Shown here: one piece after another, positions 11,640 to 23,011 of the stretch | Position numbering within the stretch: position 1 is the first letter of the stretch | Layout of the letters: every line of letters starts with the position of its first letter | Assembly (NCBI RefSeq): GCF_950295315.1 | Contig: NC_080181.1 | Coordinates: 40,515,375 to 40,579,374, forward strand | From: Erinaceus europaeus | Taxonomy: Eukaryota > Chordata > Mammalia > Eulipotyphla > Erinaceidae | Length of the DNA: 64,000 bases | Direction: 5' to 3' | Translations under genes and position numbers: made by a program | Notes under the pieces: model-generated | Told to the model about the DNA's origin: nothing | What the model saw: the letters and a program-made list of their open reading frames with translations, nothing else | Databases searched by the model: none

Positions 11640-11940
11640 TATCTTTCTGCCACTAGAGTTATCACTGGAGCTTAATGCCTATATGACTCTGACTCCACTG
11701 TTCCTGGAAGCTACTTTGACACAATATAATAAAATATTATTATTATGAGAGATAATAATAATAATAGTAATAATAATAACAATAATAATAAGAAGAAGAA
11801 TGATGAGGAGAGGAAGGAGGAGGAGGATTGATGCCTGAAGCAATTCATCACTTATGAAGTCTCTTTCCTGCAGATGAGGGCTGGAGTTTGAACCTCGTTC
11901 CCCATGAATGCTCATGGCACCCTGTGTCAGGGCAGTCAGC
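11640..11940 (-). repeat. Extended SINE, antisense, with (TAA)n
   Basis: Starts with the complement of the extra block (ctagagttatcactggagc), then an ATA/TAA trinucleotide run (11740-11795), the body gcagatgagggctggagttt, and a decayed head. Confidence 0.6.
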
Positions 11941-12806
11941 ACCTGAACACTTGTACCTTTCCTTTCTAATCGTCCTACTGTAGGTTTTTCAAATCAGTGC
12001 CATCTCCCAGGCTGTGGATACCCACTAAATCCTGCCCACCTTTCCCCTCACTTGAATAATTATGTTCTCTCTTCACCCTCTCTGACAAACATCCCACCCC
12101 AATGCTTCTACTCACTCTACTTTCCAAATTGTCTCCAGTAAATTTTTTTTATTATTATTTAAGAAAGGAGACATTAACAAAACTGTAGGATAGGAGGGGT
12201 ACGATGCCACACAATTCCCACCACCCAGTCTCCATATCCCATCCCCTCCCCTGATAGCTTTCCCATTCTCTATCCCTCTGGGAGCATGGACCCAGGGTCA
12301 TTGTGGGTTGCAGAAGGTGGAAGGTCTGGCTTCCGTAATTGCTTCCCTGCTGAACATGGGCATTGACTGGTCGGTCCATACTCCCAGTCTGCCTCTCTCT
12401 TTCCCTAGTACGGTGGGGCTCTGGGGAAGCAGAGCTCCAGGACACATTGGTGGGGTCGTCAGTCCAGGGAAGTCTGGTTGGCATAATGCTGGCATCTGGA
12501 ACCTGGTGGCTGAAAAGAGAGTTAACATACAAAGCCAAACAAATTGTTGAACAATCATGGACCTAAAGGCTGGAATAGTGCAGATGAAGTGTTGGGGGGT
12601 TACTCTCTACAGACTTTTGTGTATTTCTGCTTTCAGGTATATATTTTTCCCTGTTTTATGGACATGTGTGAACATATGCTCATCTCAGGTGACCTGGTCT
12701 ATATCTAGGTTTGGGGACTTTATTGGGGAGTGGACCACCTGGAATGGAATTAGAGAATACTATGAAAGGAAAGGTCTCACCCGAGTGATGAAGCTGAAGT
12801 GTTGTC

Positions 12807-13185
12807 TGTTGGTATGTCTCTAGTTCTGCTTCTGGGATCCCTTCTGTTACATTGTTTGACTTTGTGGTCTATTTACATGATCATTCTGTTACACTGGTTT
12901 GGTCTCACTCCCCCTGCCTCCAGGAGATTTTGGTTTAGTCTTTGCCTTTTCACACTTCTTGCTTCTCCCCGCCCCCTATCCTAGATACTTCCTGCGTTCC
13001 TGATGCTGCCGCCAGAGGAGAGAGAGGCAGAAAAAAATTGTGTAGTGATTAGATTGGATTAGTTTTTTGAACCGTTCGCTCGTGAATAAAGAAATACTGC
13101 TTCTCCGCTCAGCCATGTGTCCCTGGTCATCTGTCTCCCGCTGCGAAGCTAGCCGGGCATACTGGCGCCATGAACGCTGACAACA
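12807..13185 (+). mobile_element. Solo endogenous-retrovirus LTR, class II-like, in L1 UTR
   Basis: A 379-base unit begins TGTTG and ends CAACA, with the 6-base duplication GTTGTC on both sides (12801-12806, 13186-13191). AATAAA lies at 13085-13090, about 95 bases before the 3' end, which orients it +. A 6-base duplication is usual for betaretrovirus-like (class II) elements. No internal sequence remains, as expected after LTR-LTR recombination. It shares its R-U5 with the LTRs at 25213 and 54093. Confidence 0.93.
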
Positions 13186-13898
13186 GTTGTCATTCCACAC
13201 TTGAAGTCTCTGGACACAGTCTGAAGTGAAGCATGTTGGGGTGGCACTTGGTGTGTTGATTAGGCTGTGATCAGAGGATGCAATAGTATTTGATATGAAT
13301 TGAGAGAAGCATGCAGGAAAGTGGGCCCCACTCTAAGGTTCCAGGACTGTGGCTGTATAGTGGAAGTGTGAGGTTCCTACTGTCTTAGGGTTCAAGAAGA
13401 CAATGAATAGTTATTGTTATCATCACATTTTTTAATAATTGGGTTAACTTTGAAAAGTCCCTTTGTTAGGGTTTGCTGTATAATACCCAGCATCTTGTAT
13501 ATAACGGTGTCGCCAGTTGCTTCTGTTCTCCCTGGTCTAGGCTTTTGAGAGAGTCAACGTATCAAAGACTCAGCTAGTGTATTAAAAAGACTCAGTCTGT
13601 GTTTTAAAAAGTTCTAGACATATAATCAAATTGTCCCCTCTCATATTAATTTAATAGTGATTTATATGACTACACTTTAATAGGGGTGTACGTAAACACC
13701 ATTCCCACCACCAAAAGACTGTGTCCCATCCCATCCACCCACCTCCACCCCCATCCCCCACACCCCACCCACCCCACCGCTCTGGGAAGCTGAATGTCCA
13801 CCCTCCCTCTCACCACAGGGTTTTTACTTTGTTGCCCTACTCTCGATTTAATCAGATCCTGTTTTAGTTTCCCTTTCTGTTCTTCTTTCTCAATTTCT

Positions 13899-14185
13899 TT
13901 TTTTTTCCTTTTTATTTATTTACTTATTCCCTTTTGTTGCCCTTGTTGTTTTATTGTTGTAGTTATTTTTATTGTTGTTGTTGTTGTTGGATAGGACAGA
14001 GAGAAATGGAGAGAGGAGGGGGAGACAGAGAGGAGGAGAGAAAGATAGACACCTGCAGACCTGCTTCACCGCCTGTGAAGCGACTCCCCTGCCGGTGGGG
14101 AGGCGGGGTTCGAACCAGGATCCTTATGCCGGTCCTTGTGCTTTGCGCCACCTGCGCTTAACCCGCTGCGCTACAGCCCGACTCC
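13899..14185 (-). repeat. SINE-A, antisense, full length with target duplication
   Basis: Inserted in the minus-strand L1. The 17-base direct repeat cttctttctcaatttct lies at 13882-13898 and 14186-14202. Head complement ctacagcccgactccc at the right end. Confidence 0.95.
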
Positions 14186-15955
14186 CTTCTTTCTCAATTT
14201 CTGTTGATGAGTGGGATCATCCCATACTCATCTTTGTCTTTCCAACTTAGTTCACTTAACATAATTCCTTCTAGCTCTGTCCAAGATGGGTCAGATAAGG
14301 TGGGTTTATTGTATTGTTCTTAATAGCTGCATAGTATTCCATTGTGTATATATACCACATCTTTCTCAGCCACTCATCTACTGTTGGGCATCTGGGTTCC
14401 TTTCAGATTTTAGCTATTATGAATTGTGCTGCTATGAACATAGGTGTACACATACCTTTTTGATTGGGCATTATGGAATATATGGGAGTATCCCCAGGAG
14501 AGGACTTACTGGGTCATATGAAAGGTCTGTGTCTAGCCTTGTGAGAGTTCTCCAGACTGCTCTCCATTAGAGGCTGAACCAATTTACATTCCCACCAGCA
14601 GTGCAGAAGGGTTGCTTTGTCTCCATAGCCTCTCCAACATTTGTTGCTGCTGTCCTTTTTGATGTATGCCATTCTCACAGAGATGAGGTGGTATCTCAAT
14701 GTTGTCCTTATTTGCATTTTTCTGACAATCAGGAATCTGGAGCAGTATTTCATATGTTTGTTAGCCTTTTGGATCTCCTCTGAAGTGAATGTTTTGTTCA
14801 TATCCTCTGTCCATTTTTGGATGGGATCATTTGCTTTTTTGTTGCTAAGTTTGCTGAACTCTTTGTATATTTTGGTGATTAGTCTCTTGTCTGATGTATG
14901 GCATGTGAAGATCTTCTCCCATTCTGTGAGGGGTCTCTTTGTTTGTGTGATAGTTTCTTTGGCTATGCAGCATCTTTTCAATTTGATGTAGTTCCATTGA
15001 TTTGTTTCTGCTTTAGTCTTCCTTGCAATTGGGTTTGATTCATCAAAGATGTCCTTGAGGTTTAGGTGGGAAAGTGTTCCACCAATATTTTCCTCTAAGT
15101 ATTTGATAGTTTCCCATGTAGCAACCAGGTCCTTGATCCATTTGGAGTTGATTTTTGTTTCTGGTGAGATAAGGTGGTTCAATTTCATTCTTCTGCATGT
15201 TACAACCCAGTTTTCCCAGCACCATTTATTGAAGAGAGCCTCCTTCTTCCATTTAATACTTTGGGCCCCTTATCAAATATTAGATGTCCATAGGTGTGGG
15301 GGTTTAGGTCTGGGCTTTCAATTCTGTTCCACTCATTTGTGTGCTTATTTTTGTTCCAGTACCAGCCTGTTTTGATGATGATGGCCTTATAATATAGTTT
15401 GAGATCTGGCAGGGTGATGCCTCCATTTCTGTTTCTTTTCCTCAAGATGGCTTTGGCAATTCTAGGTGTTTTCTGGTTCCAGATAAATGATTGTAGTTTT
15501 GTTCTATTTTCTTAGAGAAGCTTGCTGGAACTTTGATAGGTATCGCATTAAATTTGTATATGGCTCTGGGGAGAATATTCATTTTGATGATATTTATTCT
15601 TCCAATCCATGAGCATGGGATGTCTTTCCATTTCTTGGTATCAGTTTCTATTTCCTTGACTAATGACTCATAGTTTTCAGTATAGAAGTCTTTCACTTCT
15701 TTGGTCAGCTTTATTCCTAGGTATTTTATTGATTTTTCTGCAACAGTGAATGGGAGTGATTTCTGGATGTCTTCTTCTTCAAATTTAGTGTTTTCACAGA
15801 GAAATGCCACTGATTTTTGTACACTGATTTTGTAGCCTGACACCTTACTGTATTGCCTAATAACTTTCAGTAGTTTTCTGCTGGATTCTTTAGGTTTTTG
15901 TATGTATACTGTCATATCATCTGCAAATAGTGAGAGCTTGACTTCTTTCCAGGAA

Positions 15956-16105
15956 GTATTTTTATTTTTTTTAATTTTATTTTAGATAGAGAAGCAACAG
16001 CACTGCTCAGCTCTGGCTTAGGATGGTGCTGGGGATTGAACTTGATACCTCAGAGTCTCAGGCATGAAAGTCTTTTTGTATAACCACTAGTGTGATCACT
16101 CCATC
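15956..16105 (-). repeat. SINE-C, antisense
   Basis: gcactgctcagctctggctt (15999-16018) followed by ggggattgaacttgatacc and cataaccact-type wording. An A run at 16109-16123 follows. It abuts the truncated 5' end of the L1. Confidence 0.75.
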
Positions 16106-16189
16106 TCAAAAAAAAAAAAAAAACCTCTTTAAATGACAGGTTTAAAGTAAAATAATAAATCCCTTGACATTCAAAATTATTTAGGAACT

Positions 16190-16460
16190 TGAGTCCCTGG
16201 CTCCCTACCCGTAGGAAGGATGCTTCACAAGTGGCAAAGGAGTGCTGTATATGTCTATCCTTCTCTCTCCATTTCTATCTCCCCCTCCTCTCTCAACTTC
16301 TCTCTGTCCTATTGAATAAAATGGAAATATGGCTGCCAGAAGCAGTGGATTAGTAGTACTGACACTGAGCCCCAGCAATAACCCTGGAGACAAAAAGAGA
16401 GGGAGAAAGGAAAGGAAAGGAAAGGAAAGGAAAGGAAAGGAAAGGAAAGGAAATTTTTTT
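16190..16460 (+). repeat. Extended SINE-A, sense, with (GGAAA)n tail
   Basis: Body cctcctctctcaacttctct, spacer gctgccagaagcagtggatt and the block agccccagcaataaccctgg (16361-16380), then a GGAAA pentanucleotide array at about 16407-16455. Confidence 0.8.
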
Positions 16461-16972
16461 TTTAGGAACCATTTTTCCCCATCAAATGAACAAAAGTAGA
16501 CAGAGATATAGATGTTCTGTTGGTTTGGATGTAGGGAAATCAAGTCCCTCCAGACAACTATTTGCATTAAGATGGGCTGTTTCTATCCAGATTCAAATGG
16601 CCTTTTGCTTTGGTTGAGAAACTAGCTCTAGGTATCTAGTCTAGATAAACTCTTCACCTTGTGCACACCAATCTCTGTGTGAAGAGTGTTTACAGCCAGA
16701 CTGTCTGCAGTAGGAAACTGTTTAGTGATGACTTAAATGCTTAGAAATGTGTAAACAGTCAAGTAAGTCTAGAGAACATTTCCCCAGAGTGGGCTAGATC
16801 TATGTGTCCTGTGGGCATATCGTCTATGTTTTACCCTCACTGTCAATGACCAGCAGAGACAATGGAAAAGTCATGGGATGACCACAGAAGGAAAAATGTA
16901 TTCATTTGGAAGTGGCAGCTGAAGGCTGAACCATCAAGGGTCATCCTCCTTACTTAATAATGATTCTTCAGG
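16461..16972. other. Intergenic sequence, no recognised feature
   Basis: Unique-looking sequence with no sustained open frame or repeat family that I recognise. Confidence 0.4.
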
Positions 16973-17170
16973 AGACCGAGTGATGGTGCATCCAATTAAG
17001 CAAACTTTTACCAAGCACAAGGACCCAGGTTTGAGCCCCCACTCCCACCTGCAGGGGTCTGTTTCAGGAGCAGTGAAACAGGTCTTCAGGTGTCTGTCTT
17101 TCTCTCCCTCTTTCTATCTCCCTAACCTCTTCAATTTTTCTCTGTTCTATCCAATAAATTGGGGGGGGAA
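16973..17170 (+). repeat. SINE-B-like, sense
   Basis: Head gagaccgagtgatggtgcat, B-box-like aggtttgagccccc, body and tail ctatccaataaattggg. The G run at 17161-17168 is just beyond the tail. Confidence 0.7.
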
Positions 17171-17859
17171 ATGGCCTCCAGGACATGAGAAGAATGAGCT
17201 ATCACAAGAACACCAGTTTGAATGGAAAATAGCTGCATGTAATAAAACAAAAATTAAGGTAACAAAGTGCAATGTTGTACCTATTAAGTCCACAAGTTCA
17301 TAATGTTACAAGCAAAAAACAGGAACATGTGGCATTTATATGCTTCCTGGAAGCTGGTACCCTGCTGTATGGGGGAGGGATGTTCCTACACCCTTCACCC
17401 CCTCCCCCGCCCGTCACTGGCAACAAAACATGTCCTCAAAGTATAATTTTTCATCAATACCAAACCCACTGCCTCACACCTTCCCACCCCACCCCCTTTG
17501 CATGGAGCCTGTCCTAGTGGGTGAAGAGTCAACACATTTCTGTCCATCCAAACCCAAGATGAGATAAGATCTTGCTCTTTGTCAAGGTATTATCACAAAG
17601 TCTTTCCCTGAGTCCCTTTTAGCAATACCTGGAAGGTCTTGTCCTACCAGTTGGAAAATGCAATGGAGACCTAGTACTTGGGTTCACAAAGCAGACTTGA
17701 AACTTTAAGACAGAGAAAACCAACTGAGAGAAATCTTGATGCTGAAGAAGCTTTGATGTGAAGGAAGAGGTCTTTATTGCTAGTAGAGCCTATAATCAGA
17801 GAATTCTCTCTCCCAAAGAATGTTGTTTTTTGTTTTATTTGCTTGCTTGGTCTTTGTTT
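17171..17859. other. Intergenic sequence, no recognised gene
   Basis: Includes a C-rich stretch near 17390-17500. I see no exon or repeat family. A C-rich 75-residue frame here has no domain. Confidence 0.4.
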
Positions 17860-18195
17860 TGTTTGATTTTTTTTTTCATCACCTGGGTTATTACTGGCAT
17901 TCAGTGTCTCTATAATTCCACTGCAATTAGCAGTCAAGGTTTGTTGTTGTTGTTCCTCTAGATAAAAGGCAAGAAATAGAAAGAAAGAGAAGGAGGAGGA
18001 GAAGCAGTAAGAAGGGGAAGGGGGACCAGGAGGAAGCGAAGAAGGAGAAAGGGATAACAGAAACGCCACTCCACTGTTCAGGAAGCTTCCTTCTGCTTTG
18101 CAGCTACTCTTATGTGGTAGCCTAGGGTTTGAATTCAGATCCTCATGTGTGGTACTGTGCACACTCTACACATGGAGCCCACTGCTGGTCCCCAA
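17860..18195 (-). repeat. Old extended SINE, antisense
   Basis: cacctgggttattactggca and cactgcaattagcagtcaag resemble the extra block. A GGA-rich middle and a decayed head (cccactgctggtcccc) follow. Divergence is high. Confidence 0.5.
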
Positions 18196-18455
18196 GAGTG
18201 TTAAGCTCTAAATACAGGTAGAAGTAGAAGCACATTGGAAAGTCAGAAGCTGGGTTTGAGGAGCATTCATGGAAGGGTTGAGACTCTCACAATAACCCAG
18301 TTCCAGTTTCTCAAATACCCTCCTGGAACAAAGCACATAATCAACAGGGTGAAGCCAGCAGGAAGGAGATAGAGAGGAGTCCCTGAGGCTATTATGTTTT
18401 TCCCCAGATATTAACTGCTAAAATTAAGATCAACCCAATTTATCAGTCTCAGGTC

Positions 18456-20003
18456 CTGCGAAGAAAATAGCAGTTTTGAAACCAAAGAAAGACCCAACAC
18501 TGGCTGCCAGCTATAGACCAATTTCTCTCCTCTCCGCGTGTTACAAACTCCTTGAGAGGCTGCTTCTGTCACGTATTTCTCCTCTTACAGAGAAATTCCT
18601 ATCACCCGCCCAAGCTGGTTTCTGCCCAGGAAGATCTACCTGCAAACAAGCCCTGGCCCTCTCAACTTACATTGAAAATGGATTCCAGAAGAATTTAAAG
18701 ACGGGTGCTGTCTTTGTTGCTCTCACAGCAGCCTATGACACGGTTTGGCACCGTGGTCTCCTAGTCAAGATCTCAAGATGCCTACCTCCATAGTGGCCAA
18801 CACTATATCATTTCTTCTCCAAAACAGAAGATTCCGGGTACATCTGGGTGACAAGTCTAGCAGATGGAGACTTGTCTCAAGTGGCCTCCCTCAGGACTCT
18901 GTTCTGGCTCCTACGCTATTTAATATTTACATCAATGACCTCACAGAAACTTCTTCAAGGAAGTTCATCTACGCCGATGACATCTGCTGTGCAACTCAGG
19001 CATCAAAGTTCGACATCCTTGAGGAAACACTCACGAAAGACATGTCTCTGATATCTGATTACTGTAAAAAATGGCGACTAATCCCTAGCACTGCAAAAAC
19101 GGTATCATCTGTTTTCCATCTACACCATGCCTCGGCCTCGCGTGAGCTTAATGTGCAGCTTGGCGATACGAGAATCCGGCATGAAGCCCAGCCAGTCTAT
19201 CTTGGCGTTACTCTCGATCGCACTCTGTCATTTCACGAACATCTCATAAAAACTGTAGCAAAGGTGGGCGCGAGGAATAACATCATTGAAAGACTGGCCA
19301 GCTCCTCATGGGGCGCGAGTGCTTCCACACTACGATCATCATCTCTGGCATTATGCTATTCCACTGCAGAATACTGTGTCCCAGTATGGTTCCGTAGCCC
19401 CCATGTCCACTTGGTCGATTCCAAATTATATTCCTCCATGAGGATAATTTCTGGAACCATCCGTTCCACCCCGGTCCCGTGGCTGCCAGTTCTCAGCAAC
19501 ATCACCCTGCCAGATATTCATCGGGATGCGGCATCATCTAAGTTCATTTCCCACGTCTACGCTCGACCGGACCTGCCAATATACGTGGATATCTTCGCCC
19601 ACCCTGTCCAACGCTTGACGTCTCATCACCCAATCTGGTCCCCTACGCCTACACTGAACTTCTCTGTTCCAGACTCTTGGAAACAGAGTTGGCAGTCAGC
19701 TGAGGTAAAGAACAAACACCTCATCACAGACCCCTGCAAGCGTCAACCCGGCTTTGACCTAGCACGTTATGATTGGGCCCTCCTCAATCGCTATCGAACA
19801 GGCCATGGGCGGTGTGCCGCTATGTTCCATCGCTGGGGAGCCAGAGACGACCCGAACTGCCCCTGCGGCTACAGACAGACTATGACCCACATAGTCAATG
19901 ACTGCCACCTCTCCAGATTTAAAGGAGGTCTCGAAACTTTACATCAGGCTCAACCTGATGCTGTTGACTGGCTACGGAAGAAGGGCAAACGCTAGAAGAA
20001 GTC
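18456..20003 (+). mobile_element. Vingi-type non-LTR retrotransposon, copy 1, 5'-truncated
   Basis: A 1.55-kb insertion bounded by a 10-base duplication with one mismatch: gtctcaggtc (18446-18455) and gtctctggtc (20004-20013). It encodes the reverse transcriptase and C-terminal part of a jockey/Ingi-type protein, unlike L1. The stop codon TAG (19993-19995) is followed almost at once by AAGAAG and the duplication, so there is essentially no 3' UTR. Base composition is richer in CpG than the surrounding DNA. Naming it Vingi rests on the known presence of that clade in hedgehogs plus this protein type. Jockey or Ingi relatives are the alternatives. Confidence 0.88.
18458..19995 (+). pseudogene. 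Vingi reverse transcriptase remnant, frameshifted
   Basis: Frame 1 (18458-about 18780) opens with AKKIAVLKPKKDP and SYRPISLLSACYKLLERLL, reaching AAYDTVWHRGLLVKI. The reading then shifts by one base near 18770-18785 into the frame ending at 19995, which holds GLPQDSVLAPTLFNIYINDL, the FIYADD catalytic box (YADD at 18970-18981), YLGVTLDRTLSFHEHL, and a C-terminal Cys/His cluster (CPCG...H...C). The first catalytic Asp of motif A is replaced by Ala (codon 18719-18721, VALTAAYD), so the enzyme would be dead even without the frameshift. No RNase H or endonuclease portion is present in this truncated copy. Confidence 0.88.
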
Positions 20004-20013
20004 GTCTCTGGTC

Positions 20014-21320
20014 ATCTCTCTCCTGTCCTGAGGCAACCAAGTCTTTTTGGAATATGGTTTCAATCTCAAAGAACTTTATTTAAAAAAAAAAAAAAGAGAG
20101 TTCATCTGATTACCCATTTTAACCTTCTCTTGGTGGCTATTTCTTAACTTGCTTTTCCAATAAACTTGATAAAAACCTTTGCTGCTGCCTTGTTCTCTCT
20201 CTGAACCCCTGTGCATCACCAGAAGAAAGCAAACAAAATGTGTCTTCACTGAGGACACTATTCTAGACTCCTGTAGCTATAGGAGTGAGCAGAGCTGTAC
20301 ACAGTCTTTCTATGTTCAGGTTTTATTATTAAAGAGTTGGGAGGTGTATTGGAAATAAAATGAACAGATTCAACTTATAGAATATAGTATCAGACAATGA
20401 AGAGAATCCTGAGTAAGAAAAAAACAAGGAGAGTGAAAACAGAGGAGAGGAAGAGAAGATTTCACAGGCATGCAGGCAAGCGGAGATGGGGAAAAGGGGA
20501 CCTCCAGGCCAGGGAACAACCATGGGAGGGCCTGAGCATAGAGGAGCGCCATCTTGAAGAAGTGCCATCTTGTTTGAGAGTGACTGAGGAATCAGGTGTG
20601 TATGAGGGGGTGGTGGGGAGGGTGGGGATGTGCAACACTAAGGAGAGTGGAGACAACACACACTAGGCTTTCAAAACCAAGCCAAGGACTTTTCAGGGGT
20701 TGGGGAGGGATGGTCAGTAGGGAGTTTTTGACAGAGGAGCCATCTCACCCAGTGAACATGTCTTTAAAAATTGTTCCTAGTGTAAATAGGGTATCAGTGA
20801 ACAAAAGCAGGACACCCAGGATGCAGGAAAATGAGAGTTTGATGGCACTGACCCAGAATTAGCTCTGGGCCCCAGATTTGTCTAGAGTTTTTCTTTTATA
20901 CCATCACAGCACACAAAGAAAGGTGGAGTAATGATTAACAAATCTTGGCTGTGTGGAGTCTGTGAGAGGGAGGATGTGTAATCCAGGAGGGTGAGTGAAA
21001 GGAATAAAAAGTTAACTTAAAAGCCATCAAGGTCTTGCAAACGTGAGGAAATGGAGGAGACTTAACCCTGGACTTTGTAGACGTCCTTTAGACCTGGTAT
21101 AAATTTTTGAATTTATTTTTATACAATACATCACTGTAAGACCAGAGCAGTGGTCTCTGGGTAGGTGAAACACAGGCTAGAGGTAGGAAGTTAGTGTACT
21201 TTAGGGGAAGGAGGCTAGCTTGGTCTACAGAAGAAACCACAGAGATGGGAACACATGAGAAGGAGCAAATGAAAGTGTATTTTGAGGGTAGAGTGTTTAG
21301 GAATTCTTCTTATCACATGT
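20014..21320. other. Intergenic sequence, mainly unique, no gene recognised
   Basis: An A run lies at 20081-20095. Frames at 20397-20666 and 20596-20862 are open but low in complexity or domain-free. Parts resemble decayed ancient repeats, but I could not name a family. Confidence 0.4.
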
Positions 21321-21364
21321 GTGACATGAGAGAGTAGGCAGATCTCTCTCTCTCTTGCTGAGCT

Positions 21365-21387
21365 ATTCTGTTTTAATTCACTTTATT

Positions 21388-21431
<44 letters not shown>

Positions 21432-21560
21432 GAGACCAGAACACTGCTCAGTCCACCTTTATAGTGGTACCAGAGATCAAAGCTGGATCTCATGGTTCAG
21501 GTATCAAACTCTGGTGTTGGGAGCCGGGCGGCCGTGCACTGAGTTAAACATACATAGTAT
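21365..21560 (-). repeat. SINE-C, antisense, with (GA)n
   Basis: (GA)n at about 21391-21434, then accagaacactgctcagtcc and gtggtaccagagatcaaagc, a diverged SINE-C body. Confidence 0.6.
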
Positions 21561-21649
21561 GCACATAGTAGGAAAGACTGGTGTGAAAATTCTGTACTAT
21601 CTCCTGGTCTCTGTTTCACACTCTTAAAGATTCTTTTCACCCTCTTTTT

Positions 21650-21940
21650 TATTTATTTTTATTTAGTTATTTATTTTCCCTTTTGTTGCTCTTGTTTTAT
21701 TGTTGTAGTTATTGTTATTATTATTGATGTCGTCATTGTTGGATAGCACAGAGAGAAATGGAGAGAGGAGGGGAAGACAGAGAGGGGGAGAAAAAGATAG
21801 ACACCCGCAGACCTGCTTCACCACTTGTGAAGCAACTTCCCTGCAGGTGGGGAGCCGAGGGCTCAAACCGAAATCCTTCCACCAATCCCTGTGCTTTGCA
21901 CCATATGTCTTAACCTGTTGCGCTACTGCCAGCTCCCTTT
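21650..21940 (-). repeat. SINE-A, antisense, full length
   Basis: Tail side tattttcccttttgttgctc, body ggacagagag-type wording, head end cttaacctgttgcgctactg followed by ccagctccc. Confidence 0.88.
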
Positions 21941-22028
21941 AACTTATTTTTTATAACTATTTAAAAATAAAGATCTGGGGGCCAGGTAGTGGCATACCTG
22001 GTTGAGTGCACATGTTATAGTGTGCAAG

Positions 22029-23011
22029 ACATCCTCGAGGAAACACTCACGAAAGACATGTCTCTGATATCTGATTACTGTAAAAAATGGCGACTAATCC
22101 CTAGCACTGCAAAAACGGTATCATCTGTTTTCCATCTACACCATGCCTCGGCCTCGCGTGAGCTTAATGTGCAGCTTGGCGATACGAGAATCCGGCATGA
22201 AGCCCAGCCAGTCTATCTTGGCGTTACTCTCGATCGCACTCTGTCATTTCACGAACATCTCATAAAAACTGTAGCAAAGGTGGGCGCGAGGAATAACATC
22301 ATTGAAAGACTGGCCAGCTCCTCATGGGGCGCGAGTGCTTCCACACTACGATCATCATCTCTGGCATTATGCTATTCCACTGCAGAATACTATGCCCCAG
22401 TATGGTTCCGTAGCCCCCATGTCCACTTGGTCGATTCCAAATTATATTCCTCCATGAGGATAATTTCTGGAACCATCCGTTCCACCCCGGTCCCATGGCT
22501 GCCAGTTCTTAGCAACATCGCCCCGCCAGATATTCGTCGGGATGCGGCATCATCTAAGTTCATTTCCCACGTCTACGCTCGACCGGACCTGCCAATATAC
22601 GTGGATATCTTCACCCACCCTGTCCAACGCTTGACGTCTCATCACCCAATCTGGTCCCCTACGCCTACACTGAACTTCTCTGTTCCAGTCTCTTGGAAAC
22701 AGAGTTGGCAGTCAGCTGAGGTAAAGAACAAACACCTCATCACAGACCCCTGCAAGCGTCAACCCGGCTTTGACCTAGCACGTTATGATTGGGCCCTCCT
22801 CAATCGCTATCGAACAGGCCATGGGCGGTGTGCCGCTATGTTCCATCGCTGGGGAGCCAGAGACGACCCGAACTGCCCCTGCGGCTACAGACAGACTATG
22901 ACCCACATAGTCAATGACTGCCACCTCTCCAGATTCAAAGGAGGTCTTGAAACTTTACATCAGGCTCAACCTGATGCTGTTGACTGGCTACGGAAGAAGG
23001 GCAAACGCTAG
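22029..23011 (+). pseudogene. Vingi C-terminal domain, open but truncated
   Basis: The frame is uninterrupted from the 5' truncation point to the stop, starting DILEETLTKDMSLISDYCKK and ending AVDWLRKKGKR. It lacks the catalytic reverse-transcriptase boxes but keeps YLGVTLDRTLSFHEHL, the STAEY-PVW region and the C-terminal CPCG...H...C cluster. The frame runs by chance into SINE sequence upstream (a Met at 21989), giving a 340-codon SINE-Vingi frame with no reason to think it is translated. Confidence 0.85.

Larger units (their letters stand above)
12143..15955 (-). mobile_element. L1, antisense, 5'-truncated, with nested LTR and SINE
   Basis: The minus strand encodes the C-terminal part of L1 ORF2 (frames at 15915-15442, 15445-15200 and 15188-14514, broken by frameshifts), followed by a long 3' UTR ending at an A tail (T run at 12143-12152 on +). 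The frames keep L1 features such as KWTEDMNKTFTSEEIQKANK and MLHCWW-type C-terminal wording. It lacks ORF1, the endonuclease and most of the reverse transcriptase. The interruptions at 12807-13185 (LTR) and 13899-14185 (SINE) postdate it. Confidence 0.93.

Noticed and set aside
14286..15956. Intact L1 with coding capacity
   Set aside because: ORF2 is broken by several frameshifts and the 5' two-thirds of the element are missing.
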